From Anaerocolumna jejuensis DSM 15929 (GTDB lineage Bacteria; Bacillota; Clostridia; Lachnospirales; Lachnospiraceae), in assembly GCF_900142215.1 (NCBI RefSeq), contig NZ_FRAC01000044.1, positions 1 through 38,720 of the forward strand: a stretch of DNA of 38,720 bases, given 5' to 3'. Positions 15,474 to 23,594 of the stretch are shown in pieces (the first letter of the stretch is position 1; each line of letters starts with the position of its first letter). The notes below the pieces were generated by a model. It was not told the origin of the DNA and did not search any database. It saw nothing but the letters and a program-made list of their open reading frames with translations. A program made the position numbers and the translations under genes.

Positions 15474-16421
15474 ATGGACCAAGTATATGATACCGCGGGT
15501 AAAGACACTAGGGATAAGTTTACGTTTGTAAAGCTGGATACTGTCGCATCTGAAAAGATCGACGCCCCCCGTTATTCCTACTGGCGCTCCGTCGCCCGAC
15601 AATTTTTCAGCAGCAAAGTGGCGATTGGGATGCTGCTACTGCTGCTGATCATTATGGGCTTTTCCTTTATTCAACCGTTGTTCAGCGGTTATGATTTCAT
15701 GGATACAGAAAGTATCAACGATTTCGGAGCACGCTATAATTGGCCATCTCTGGGGCAATGGTTCGGTACTGATGCCAACGGACAATCGCTGTTTGATGTT
15801 GTCTGGGCAGGCGCGCGGACCTCTATCGCAGTAGGCGTGCTCGCTACGGTAATCAACACGGTCATTGGAGTGATTGTTGGGGCTATCTGGGGAAGTTCAA
15901 AAGCAGTGGATAAGTTTATGATCGAAATCTACAATGTTGTGTCCAATGTTCCGGTACTGCTGATTGTAATTGTTTTGTCCTATGCATTCGGCAGCGGGTT
16001 TTGGAATCTGCTCTTTGCAATGTGCGCGACCAGTTGGATCTCAACTGCGTATTTTATCCGTGTACAGGTCATGATTCGGCGTGACAGCGAGTACAATCTG
16101 GCTTCCAAAGCTTTGGGAACAAGATCGGTAAGGCTGATCACCAGGAACATCCTGCCCTACCTGATTTCCGTCATTGTGACAGACATTTCACGCAGCATGC
16201 CCAGCTTCATCTCCTATGAAGTTTTTCTTTCTTACTTAGGTGTCGGATTGAGCGCGAATGTTCCTTCCTTAGGCAGGGTCATCGCAAAGTATACGTCAAA
16301 TATTACAAATTATCCGTATCTCTTCTGGATTCCTGTAATCGTACTGGCTTTAGTGACCGTATCCATGTATATCGTGGGTCAGGCTCTGGCAGATGCATCG
16401 GATCCAAGAACCCACAGATGA
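15474..16421 (+). CDS. amiD: oligopeptide ABC transporter permease, AmiD type (315 aa)
   Basis: Second permease subunit, OppC/AmiD type. The N-terminal cytoplasmic part (about residues 1-45) is followed by a membrane segment near 46-68, a periplasmic-side loop with FGTDANGQSLFDVVWAGART (about 98-117, the OppC family motif), and five further hydrophobic segments. The EAA loop is SEYNLASKALGTRSVRLI. Starts one base after the amiC stop, so translation is probably coupled. Length is normal. Confidence 0.94.
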   Translation: MDQVYDTAGKDTRDKFTFVKLDTVASEKIDAPRYSYWRSVARQFFSSKVAIGMLLLLLIIMGFSFIQPLFSGYDFMDTESINDFGARYNWPSLGQWFGTDANGQSLFDVVWAGARTSIAVGVLATVINTVIGVIVGAIWGSSKAVDKFMIEIYNVVSNVPVLLIVIVLSYAFGSGFWNLLFAMCATSWISTAYFIRVQVMIRRDSEYNLASKALGTRSVRLITRNILPYLISVIVTDISRSMPSFISYEVFLSYLGVGLSANVPSLGRVIAKYTSNITNYPYLFWIPVIVLALVTVSMYIVGQALADASDPRTHR

Positions 16422-16431
16422 GGAGGAAAAT

Positions 16432-17529
16432 ATGGCAAATAAAAAAGAACCAATCTTATCTGCACAAAATCTTATGGTCAAATTTAAAGTACGCGACCGT
16501 ATTCTGACAGCTGTCCGAAACGTGTCTCTTGACCTTAATGAAAATGAGACCCTGGCAATAGTTGGTGAATCAGGCTCAGGTAAATCTGTCCTGACGAAAA
16601 CCTTCACTGGTATGCTGGATTCCAACGGGTATATTGATCAAGGACATATCATTTATAACGGTCAGGACCTGACGGAACTGAAACGGAACAAAGACTGGGA
16701 GAAAATCCGGGGTACTCAGATTGCTGTGATTTTCCAAGATCCAATGACATCTTTGAACCCGATTCGTACGATTGGATCACAAATTACGGAAGTGATTGTG
16801 AAGCATCAGAAGAAAAGCAGCAGTGAAGCAAAACAGGAGGCCATTAAACTGATGGAAAGAGCCGGAATTCACGACGCGCCGAAACGTTTCAATGATTATC
16901 CCTTTGAATATTCCGGCGGGATGCGTCAGCGGATAGTGATCGCAATTGCGTTGGCCTGCCATCCCAAAATCTTAATCTGCGATGAGCCAACGACTGCCCT
17001 GGATGTTACAATTCAGGCACAGATCCTTGACCTGATTAAGAGCCTGCAAAAAGATTATGGGTTTACGACAATTTATATTACACATGACCTTGGGGTGGTG
17101 GCATCTGTTGCTGACAAAGTCGCGGTCATGTATGCCGGGCAAATCGTAGAATACGGAACGGTCGATGAAATCTTCTTCGATGCAAAGCACCCCTATACCT
17201 GGAGTTTGTTGTCTTCCTTGCCCCAACTGGGGATTAAGGGGGAAGAGCTGTGCTCCATTCCCGGAACACCGCCTTCCCTATACCATGAAATAAAAGGGGA
17301 TGCTTTTGCGCCGCGTAACCCATACGCGATGAAAATTGATTTTGAAGAGGAGCCCCCGTTCTTCTATGTAAGCGCGACTCATGGGGCCAAAACATGGTTA
17401 CTGGATCCACGCGCTCCCAAAATAGAGATGCCGGAAGGAATTCGTAATCTTGATGAGAAAATGAAAGCCTTGGTGAATCACAGGGGGGATTATAAAAATT
17501 TGCCGAAAGGAGAGGGTTCAGATGAGTGA
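16432..17529 (+). CDS. amiE: oligopeptide ABC transporter ATP-binding protein, AmiE type (365 aa)
   Basis: Cytoplasmic ATPase of the importer. Walker A GESGSGKS near residues 42-49, Q-loop FQDPMTSLNP, signature YSGGMRQRIVIAIAL, Walker B ILICDEPTTALD and the switch His in YITHDLGVVA are all present. A C-terminal oligopeptide/dipeptide transporter extension with HPYTWSLLSSLPQLG is normal for OppD. ATG 16432 is preferred over an in-frame ATG at 16393 because AGGAGG is at 16421-16426. It overlaps amiF by 8 nt. Confidence 0.95.
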   Translation: MANKKEPILSAQNLMVKFKVRDRILTAVRNVSLDLNENETLAIVGESGSGKSVLTKTFTGMLDSNGYIDQGHIIYNGQDLTELKRNKDWEKIRGTQIAVIFQDPMTSLNPIRTIGSQITEVIVKHQKKSSSEAKQEAIKLMERAGIHDAPKRFNDYPFEYSGGMRQRIVIAIALACHPKILICDEPTTALDVTIQAQILDLIKSLQKDYGFTTIYITHDLGVVASVADKVAVMYAGQIVEYGTVDEIFFDAKHPYTWSLLSSLPQLGIKGEELCSIPGTPPSLYHEIKGDAFAPRNPYAMKIDFEEEPPFFYVSATHGAKTWLLDPRAPKIEMPEGIRNLDEKMKALVNHRGDYKNLPKGEGSDE

Positions 17530-18466
17530 GAACAAGGATAAAAAAGAAGTCTTGCTATCGCTTAAAAATGTCCAGATCTCTTTTGGCGAAGGACGAAAAA
17601 AATTTGTAGCTGCCAATAACATCAATTTCGACATCTATAAAGGGGAAACCTTTGCCCTCGTGGGAGAATCAGGCTCGGGTAAAACAACGATTGGCCGTGC
17701 TATCGTACGTTTGAAGGAAACCAGTGAAGGGGATATCCTTTTCAAAGGGAAGAAGATTAACCGAAAAATATCCAGGAATGAAAAGGAGGAAGTCATCCGA
17801 AGCATCCAGATGATCTTTCAAGACCCGGCCGCTTCCTTGAACGATCGGGCAACGATTGAATACATCATCTCGGAAGGATTATATAATTTCCATTTATATA
17901 AAAACGATGGGGACCGGCTGGACAAAATTACGAAGATGATTTCGGAAGTTGGTCTGCTCCCAGAACATCTGACACGTTATCCCCATGAATTTTCCGGCGG
18001 TCAGCGCCAACGGATTGGTATTGCCCGGGCTCTGGTAATGAATCCGGAGCTGGTGGTCGCTGATGAACCGATTTCCGCACTGGACGTGTCTATCCGTGCG
18101 CAGGTGCTGAACTTGATGAAACGGCTCCAGCGGGAAAAGGACTTGACCTACCTTTTTATCGCACATGACCTTTCCGTCGTCAGATTTATTTCCGACCGTA
18201 TCGCAGTCATACAAAGGGGAACAATTGTGGAACTGGCGGAAGCGGAGGAATTGTTCCTGCATCCCATTCACCCTTATTCCAAGTCGCTTTTGTCCGCTGT
18301 ACCTATCCCGGATCCTGAGATCGAGCGGAACAAACAGTTGATCGTCTATGATGAATCAATTCATGACTACAGGGCCGATAAACCCTCTTTCGTGGAAATT
18401 TTGCCGGGACACTTTGTCTGGGCAAACAAAGCGGAGGAAGCGAGGTACCGTAAGGAGCTTTCATGA
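17522..18466 (+). CDS. amiF: oligopeptide ABC transporter ATP-binding protein, AmiF type (314 aa)
   Basis: Second ATPase of the importer, paired with AmiE. Walker A GESGSGKTT (about residues 52-60), Q-loop FQDPAASLNDRA, signature FSGGQRQRIGIARAL, Walker B LVVADEPISALD and switch His in FIAHDLSVV are intact. The C-terminal HPIHPYSKSLLSAVP stretch is typical of OppF. The start overlaps the end of amiE, with AAAGGAGAGGG upstream. It is the last gene of the operon. Confidence 0.95.
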   Translation: MSENKDKKEVLLSLKNVQISFGEGRKKFVAANNINFDIYKGETFALVGESGSGKTTIGRAIVRLKETSEGDILFKGKKINRKISRNEKEEVIRSIQMIFQDPAASLNDRATIEYIISEGLYNFHLYKNDGDRLDKITKMISEVGLLPEHLTRYPHEFSGGQRQRIGIARALVMNPELVVADEPISALDVSIRAQVLNLMKRLQREKDLTYLFIAHDLSVVRFISDRIAVIQRGTIVELAEAEELFLHPIHPYSKSLLSAVPIPDPEIERNKQLIVYDESIHDYRADKPSFVEILPGHFVWANKAEEARYRKELS

Positions 18467-18529
18467 ACGAGAGAAGAGGTTTACCTAATAAGTGTGATGA
18501 AGACCAATGTCAATGGGCGAATTTAAAAA

Positions 18530-18567
18530 GCCGCCGGACTGCATCATAATAAACAACAGCCCGGCGG
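18530..18567. terminator. bidirectional terminator between amiF and the DUF1292 gene
   Basis: GCCGCCGGACTG (18530-18541) pairs with CAGCCCGGCGG (557-567 of the same kilobase, one bulge). Five A precede the left arm, giving a T run in the minus direction, so it suits the DUF1292 gene best; in the plus direction T-rich sequence follows less tightly. Confidence 0.7.
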
Positions 18568-18597
18568 TTATTTCGGTTTTATAGAGGGGAAGATATA

Positions 18598-18960
18598 TTA
18601 TTCTTCGTCTTCGCCTTCTTCTTCGTCTCCAAACATTTCATCGAATTCTTCGCTGTCCATTAACTCATCAAAGGCATCGGAAACAGCTTCAAATTCTTCG
18701 TCATTTTCAATGTTAAGCAGTTCGATTTCGTCATTGTCATGCTCAATGAATTGATATAAGAAGATTTCGCTCTCTTCGTCTTCGTCGCTGTCAGCGGGTA
18801 CAAGTGCGATATAATCCTTCTCTCCAACAGGGAATATACAAAGAACTTCACATTCTAACTCACTGCCGTCATCCAGTGTTAGGGTTACATTCATATGCTC
18901 ATGTTCATGATCATGATCATGTCCGCAGCCGCAATCATGGCCGTGTACGTGTTCGCTCAT
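18598..18960 (-). CDS. DUF1292 protein with His/Cys-rich N-terminus (120 aa)
   Basis: DUF1292 proteins are small acidic Firmicute proteins of unknown function, often encoded near core housekeeping genes. The domain is visible from about residue 23: VTLTLDDGSELECEV, then FPVGEKDYIALVP and IFLYQF. Two features are added: an N-terminal cluster of nine His and two Cys within the first 22 residues (HVHGHDCGCGHDHDHEHEH), which could bind metal, and a very acidic C-terminal tail. AGAGAGG lies 8 nt before the ATG. Metal binding is inference. Confidence 0.9.
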   Translation of the reverse strand: MSEHVHGHDCGCGHDHDHEHEHMNVTLTLDDGSELECEVLCIFPVGEKDYIALVPADSDEDEESEIFLYQFIEHDNDEIELLNIENDEEFEAVSDAFDELMDSEEFDEMFGDEEEGEDEE

Positions 18961-19260
18961 TTAAAATACCTCTCTTTCGGTATGCCTGCTGTTCGTAAAG
19001 GCATAAATTATTATACAGGGAGTAACGAAAAAATCGCTTTTCTAAGCTCCCTTTGTAGTACAATTTGACTTTAACAGATACAGCGTTAAATTGCAAGGCT
19101 AACTTGGGTAAAATAGAGAGATAATTTTATGAAAACATATTGACAATAAGCGAAATTTGAATAAAATAGACAATAGATTTGACTGGATGGGTAAAGCCCT
19201 CAAACAGGCTTGTTTTAAGCGCTTGCGGGATTTGGGGCTATAGGGAGAGGAGAACATTTC
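18961..19260. other. intergenic region with a promoter
   Basis: It separates divergent genes. A plus-strand promoter is at 19140-19167. Downstream of it, AGCCCTCAAA and TTTGGGGCT (near 19196-19241) can form an imperfect leader hairpin just before the GTG start region. No gene or RNA is recognised. Confidence 0.45.
19140..19167 (+). promoter_or_regulatory. probable promoter of the low-complexity gene
   Basis: TTGACA (19140-19145) and TAAAAT (19162-19167) with a 16-bp spacer. Confidence 0.55.
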
Positions 19261-20067
19261 GTGTCTACAATTAATGCGAATGATAGCGGAAGAGCTACAG
19301 ATGACCGCAGCTTAAACAGGCATAATCAGAGTATGACGAATGCACACGGCAGATCAGCTAATAATACCAGTAAACCTTATATACCGGGGAGTAATGGCAA
19401 GAGTACCAGGAATCAGACAGCATGGAATAACAAGGAACATAGGAATGGGAAGATTAGCAGAGATACAAAGCCAGACGGCAGGTCCTCAGGCTATAATAAC
19501 AGGGACAGCAGCGATCTAAAGGCAGCTGGCTATCCTGACAGGAGAAACAAGGATACAAGAAATACCTCATATACAAAGTATACAGGTCAAAACAGCAACA
19601 GAGATGCAAAGGCTGTAAATTACGGCGCCAGAGATAACAATAACGGGAGGACGGCTGCCGGCGGGAAGCCTTTCTCACCTGGAAATAAAGAATATAAAGG
19701 AAAGAAGCCTTATGGAACCTATGGTAAGGACAGCTATGGCGGTGGAAATGGCTTTCATAAGGATGACGATTACGAAGAGAATAACCAGCGCCGAAAAGGC
19801 TGTTCATCTGGCGGCCAGCGCAGTGATGGAAAGGCGAAAGGCACCAGGGACAAGGAAAAAGAACCCCAGTCGGATAAGCTGGAAACCGTCAGGCGTCTGG
19901 AAAAGGAAAAAAAAGCACTGGAGCGTAAAAGCCAGGAATTAGAAAAAGAGAAGCAGAGCAAACCCCAGCTGAAGAAGAAGCGGACCAGCAATGTCGATTG
20001 GACAAAGGGCTATGCAAAAGGGCTGTATGGGGATGACGATGAAGAGGATTACTCCGAGTACTTCTAA
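19261..20067 (+). CDS. disordered, low-complexity hypothetical protein (268 aa)
   Basis: Family not recognised. Residues 1-180 are rich in Asn, Gly, Arg, Lys, Ser and Tyr and look intrinsically disordered. Residues about 200-240 form a charged helix with a likely coiled coil (repeats of EKEKKALERK and QELEKEKQ). The C-terminus is a conserved-looking NVDWTKGYAKGLYG followed by an acidic DDDEEDYSEYF tail. There is no signal peptide or membrane segment. GTG is the start, supported by GGGAGAGGAG at 19242-19251. The basic disordered body suggests nucleic-acid or ribosome contact, which is a guess. Confidence 0.75.
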   Translation: MSTINANDSGRATDDRSLNRHNQSMTNAHGRSANNTSKPYIPGSNGKSTRNQTAWNNKEHRNGKISRDTKPDGRSSGYNNRDSSDLKAAGYPDRRNKDTRNTSYTKYTGQNSNRDAKAVNYGARDNNNGRTAAGGKPFSPGNKEYKGKKPYGTYGKDSYGGGNGFHKDDDYEENNQRRKGCSSGGQRSDGKAKGTRDKEKEPQSDKLETVRRLEKEKKALERKSQELEKEKQSKPQLKKKRTSNVDWTKGYAKGLYGDDDEEDYSEYF

Positions 20068-20123
20068 GAAGTACTATGCATAAGTACTTTTATCACGAAA
20101 GAATTATAGATATAGGAAGCATA

Positions 20124-20167
20124 AAGTAAAAGCATCTTTGGAGGAAACAAAAAAGATGCTTTTACTT
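20124..20167 (+). terminator. long hairpin, probable terminator
   Basis: A 16-bp perfect stem AAGTAAAAGCATCTTT (20124-20139) with AAAGATGCTTTTACTT (20152-20167) and a 12-nt loop containing GGAGG. The T-rich 3' arm makes termination plausible. It sits 55 nt before the helicase start. Confidence 0.7.
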
Positions 20168-20221
20168 ATCTGAGCTGGATAGATACCAGGAGGCAGCAGA
20201 AACATTTAAAGTGAGGAACCA

Positions 20222-22579
20222 ATGGGAGATACAGCAGAAATAATTAAAATATCGGTTAGAAATCTGGTAGAATTTATATTCCGCTCCGGTGACCTTGATA
20301 ACAGGGTGGGAGGAAGAAGAGAAGCAGATGCCATGCAGGAAGGCAGCCGGATTCACAGAAAAATTCAAAAACAGATGGGCAGCAGCTATACTGCCGAGGT
20401 CCCTCTCAGCCTAACCCTCCCCATATGCAGGGAAGACATTGAATTCCTTTTGGTGGTAGAGGGCAGAGCGGATGGAATCATAAAGGAAGAAGAGGCTGTT
20501 ATCATCGATGAAATCAAAGGAATGTACATGGACCTTGAGTACCTTTCGGAGCCGGTGCCGGTACATAAGGCCCAGGCTATGTGCTATGCCTATATATATG
20601 CCTTGCAGAATGAGCTTGAAAAAATAGGAATACGCATGACCTATTGTAATCTTGAAACCGAAGATAAGAAATACTTCGAGGAAACCTTGGATTTTGCAGA
20701 CCTAAGCCAGTGGTTTGAAAGGCTTAAGGAGCAATATGCCAAATGGGCTCTCTGGCAGATAAAATGGGGCAGGAAACGGAATGAAAGTATTAAGGCAATG
20801 GAATTCCCGTTTCCCTACAGGGAAGGGCAGAAGAAGCTGGTCTCTGATGTATACCTTACTGTCCTTCGGAATAAAAGACTGTTTATTGAAGCCCCCACCG
20901 GCGTAGGAAAGACCATATCCACTGTCTTTCCTTCGATTAAAGCGATGGGGGAAGGGCTGGTACAAAAGCTGTTCTATCTGACTGCCAAGACGATTACCAG
21001 GACAGTGGCGGAGGAAACGAAGCAGCTGTTAACGGAAAAGGGCTTACTGCTGAAGGCGGTTACCATAACAGCTAAGGATAAGATATGTATCCTTGACAAG
21101 GCCGACTGTAATCCGGATAGCTGCCCGAGGGCAAAGGGACATTTTGACAGGGTCAATGAGGCGGTCTTTGACTTGCTTACCTCGGAGGATGATATATCCA
21201 GGGAGAAGATTCTTGAGTATGCCGGAAAGCATGAGGTATGCCCCTTTGAAATGTGCCTGGATACGGCAACCTGGGCAGATATGATAATCTGTGATTATAA
21301 CTATGTATTTGACCCGAATGTATATCTGAAACGGTTTTTTCAGAATGAAAAGAAGAATGATTATGCATTCCTGATCGATGAAGCCCATAATCTGGTGGAC
21401 CGTGCCAGAGAGATGTACAGTGCTGTGCTTATAAAGGAAGAAATCTTACAGGTAAAGAGGCTGGTAAAGGGAAAGGATAAGGCCCTGGAAAAAGCCCTCG
21501 ATACGGTAAACAACGACCTTTTAAAGCTGAAAAGGGAATGTGATGAAACCAAGGAACAGGAAAATGTATCGGATCTAGTCCTTCATCTGATGCACCTTAT
21601 GAGCAAATATGAGGACTTCCTTACAGAGCATAAGGATTTTGATGGCAAGGATGAGGTGCTGTCCACCTATATGAATATCAGGCATTTCCTTGGAATCTAT
21701 GATGTTTACAATGATAAATATATCACCTATACCGACTATACGGAGCAGGGAGAATTTTTTATTAAGCTTTTGTGCATGGACCCCTCCGATAATTTAAAGA
21801 CCCGGCTGGATAAGGTGAAAAGTGCTGTATTCTTTTCTGCAACGCTGCTGCCGATTCGGTATTACATGGAGCAGCTTGGCGGAAGGGAAGAGGATTATGC
21901 CGTCTATGCTCCTTCGCCTTTTGATAAGGAAAACCGCTTCATTGCCGTAGGTAGGGATGTAAGTACCAAATATACAAAAAGAAATGAGAAAGAATATCGG
22001 AAAATTATTGAGTATATCAGAGTATTTACAGAAAGCAGACAGGGCAATTACATGGTGTTTTTTCCATCCTATCAGATGCTGAACCAGATAGAAGAGCTGT
22101 CCAGGGGAATCCTTGACAATGTAACTGTTCAGGGAAGCTCTATGACGGAGGAGGAAAAGGAAGGCTTTTTAAATGATTTTACAGCGAATCCGGAAGCTAC
22201 AAGAATTGCCTTTTGCGTAATGGGGGGAATTTTCAGTGAGGGTATTGACTTAAAGCACGACCGCCTGATCGGTGCTGTTATTGTAGGAGCGGGGCTCCCC
22301 ATGGTGTGCGGAGAAAAGGAACTGTTTCGGAAATACTACCAGGAGACCAGGAGCAGCGGCTTTGAATATGCCTATCTGTACCAAGGAATGAATAAGGTCC
22401 TTCAATCTGCCGGAAGAGTAATAAGGACCACCGAAGATAAGGGAGCGATTCTCCTTTTGGAAGAAAGGTTTTTAGATAACCGCTACCAGGAGCTCTTTCC
22501 CAGGGAATGGTTTCCTTATCAGGTGGTAAATAAAGATGGACTAAAGAATCTGATAGATGAATTTTGGCAAAGTAATTGA
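20222..22579 (+). CDS. PD-(D/E)XK nuclease - Fe-S superfamily 2 helicase fusion (785 aa)
   Basis: A two-part enzyme. The N-terminal about 150 residues carry RecB/Cas4-like nuclease motifs: GRADG (81-85), IDEIKG (95-100) and QAMCYAYIYA (118-127). From about 195 a DinG/XPD-type helicase follows: EAPTGVGKT (223-231), Cys 289, 296, 301, 340 and 345 as likely Fe-S ligands, LIDEAHN (384-390), and C-terminal motifs SAGRVIRTTED and GGIFSEGIDL. XPD/DinG helicases unwind 5'-3'. The start ATG 20222 has GTGAGG upstream. The likely job is repair or removal of structured DNA; no phage-defence neighbours are seen. Monocistronic, ending in a 16-bp hairpin that overlaps the stop codon. Confidence 0.9.
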   Translation: MGDTAEIIKISVRNLVEFIFRSGDLDNRVGGRREADAMQEGSRIHRKIQKQMGSSYTAEVPLSLTLPICREDIEFLLVVEGRADGIIKEEEAVIIDEIKGMYMDLEYLSEPVPVHKAQAMCYAYIYALQNELEKIGIRMTYCNLETEDKKYFEETLDFADLSQWFERLKEQYAKWALWQIKWGRKRNESIKAMEFPFPYREGQKKLVSDVYLTVLRNKRLFIEAPTGVGKTISTVFPSIKAMGEGLVQKLFYLTAKTITRTVAEETKQLLTEKGLLLKAVTITAKDKICILDKADCNPDSCPRAKGHFDRVNEAVFDLLTSEDDISREKILEYAGKHEVCPFEMCLDTATWADMIICDYNYVFDPNVYLKRFFQNEKKNDYAFLIDEAHNLVDRAREMYSAVLIKEEILQVKRLVKGKDKALEKALDTVNNDLLKLKRECDETKEQENVSDLVLHLMHLMSKYEDFLTEHKDFDGKDEVLSTYMNIRHFLGIYDVYNDKYITYTDYTEQGEFFIKLLCMDPSDNLKTRLDKVKSAVFFSATLLPIRYYMEQLGGREEDYAVYAPSPFDKENRFIAVGRDVSTKYTKRNEKEYRKIIEYIRVFTESRQGNYMVFFPSYQMLNQIEELSRGILDNVTVQGSSMTEEEKEGFLNDFTANPEATRIAFCVMGGIFSEGIDLKHDRLIGAVIVGAGLPMVCGEKELFRKYYQETRSSGFEYAYLYQGMNKVLQSAGRVIRTTEDKGAILLLEERFLDNRYQELFPREWFPYQVVNKDGLKNLIDEFWQSN

Positions 22580-22616
22580 CATAGCAAGAAATTGGAGTGT
22601 CAATTTCTTGCTATGT
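22579..22616. terminator. 16-bp perfect hairpin between convergent genes (no T tract)
   Basis: ACATAGCAAGAAATTG (22579-22594) and CAATTTCTTGCTATGT (22601-22616) with a 6-nt loop. It starts on the last base of the helicase stop codon. Neither side has a clear T run, so it may act as an RNA-stabilising or processing hairpin, or as a weak bidirectional terminator. Confidence 0.55.
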
Positions 22617-22640
22617 TAAGTTACCGGTCAGGTAAGATAT

Positions 22641-23516
22641 TTAAAAATGGAGGGAGCTTCTGTTTGAGTAGAAGCGGCGTGAGCTTTCCAAAAAATCCAT
22701 CCCTTTGACGTCCTGGTAAGTGCGGTTGAGAAGGTGATAAAGCAGACCGCCCAGAAAACCGCCAAGTAAACCATAAAGGATATCTTCAACATCGCCTCTG
22801 CCTATATTAAGTACACCCTGCATTATCTCTATTAAGGCAGGGAACAGAAGTAGTAAAAGAAATCGTATGGTACGGGGCTTTCTTCTTGTAAGCAGTATAA
22901 GGAAGAAACCGTAGGGAAGATAGATCAGGACCCTGTCTGCCAGATAAGAAAATATCTGCGGCAGGGCTGCATTTTTATCAATAAGGTCTGTTATAAAACC
23001 GGCCAGTGTTAAAAAGGGTATAAAGTTAAAAGAAGTAAGCTCTGTGTTATAATGGCTGTCGGTATTGGAGAGAAACAGCCAGTAAAGAAGGAAGGCGGCA
23101 TAAGCCAGCAGAAACACTACGGAGCTGTTACGGAAATAGCTCTTGAAGCTGGTAAAGCGGCTGCCCTCATCCCATAAATTTCTAAGAGTAGAATATATAA
23201 CACAGCATGTCCAGTGTATGATTGGAAATAATAAGAGCCAGGGAGAATAAGAAATCAGGTCCGAATCATTTCCCATATATAGAAGAAAGAGAATAATGCC
23301 CCACATCAGAAGATGCAGGAGCTGATAACTAAAGCAGGTCTCAAATTGCAGGCTAAGCACCAGTACAATATGACAGAAAAGCAATCCCAGTAAGGCGGCA
23401 ATCAGAAAGGTCACTACAGAGACCTTAAAAAAATAATAGGCTGTAAACTCAAGAACAATGGTTAAAATACTAAACAGGATAACAGCTGTCGTGGTATAGG
23501 ATGTACTTTTTTGCAT
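22641..23516 (-). CDS. VanZ-like membrane protein
   Basis: VanZ-family proteins are polytopic membrane proteins; VanZ of Tn1546 gives low-level teicoplanin resistance, but most chromosomal homologues have unknown roles. About eight hydrophobic segments are visible. The C-terminal VanZ core includes ADRVLIYLPYGFFLILL, then FPALIEIMQGVLNIGRGDVE with the conserved E-x-x-Q and the R-x-D-x-x-D-type signature, then LLGGFLGGLLY. ATG 23516 (MQKS) is chosen since GAAGGTG lies 6 nt upstream; a GTG three codons earlier overlaps that site. It is downstream of the lipid kinase gene on the same strand, 78 nt away. A resistance role should not be assumed. Confidence 0.82.
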   Translation of the reverse strand: MQKSTSYTTTAVILFSILTIVLEFTAYYFFKVSVVTFLIAALLGLLFCHIVLVLSLQFETCFSYQLLHLLMWGIILFLLYMGNDSDLISYSPWLLLFPIIHWTCCVIYSTLRNLWDEGSRFTSFKSYFRNSSVVFLLAYAAFLLYWLFLSNTDSHYNTELTSFNFIPFLTLAGFITDLIDKNAALPQIFSYLADRVLIYLPYGFFLILLTRRKPRTIRFLLLLLFPALIEIMQGVLNIGRGDVEDILYGLLGGFLGGLLYHLLNRTYQDVKGMDFLESSRRFYSNRSSLHF

Positions 23517-23558
23517 AACAGGCACCTTCTTTCTGCATTTGTATGAATCTATCAGAGC

Positions 23559-23579
23559 GAAAAATGCAATGCATTTTTC
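23559..23579 (-). other. short hairpin between the lipid kinase and VanZ-like genes
   Basis: GAAAAATGCA and TGCATTTTTC form an almost uninterrupted palindrome around one base, flanked by GAGC/GCTC. It could weaken read-through or protect the upstream mRNA. Confidence 0.4.
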
Positions 23580-23594
23580 AAGCTTGCTCTTTGA

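Noticed and set aside
22641..23516. Glycopeptide resistance role for the VanZ-like gene
   Set aside because: There are no vanHAX or vanRS genes nearby; most chromosomal VanZ-family proteins have no proven resistance role.
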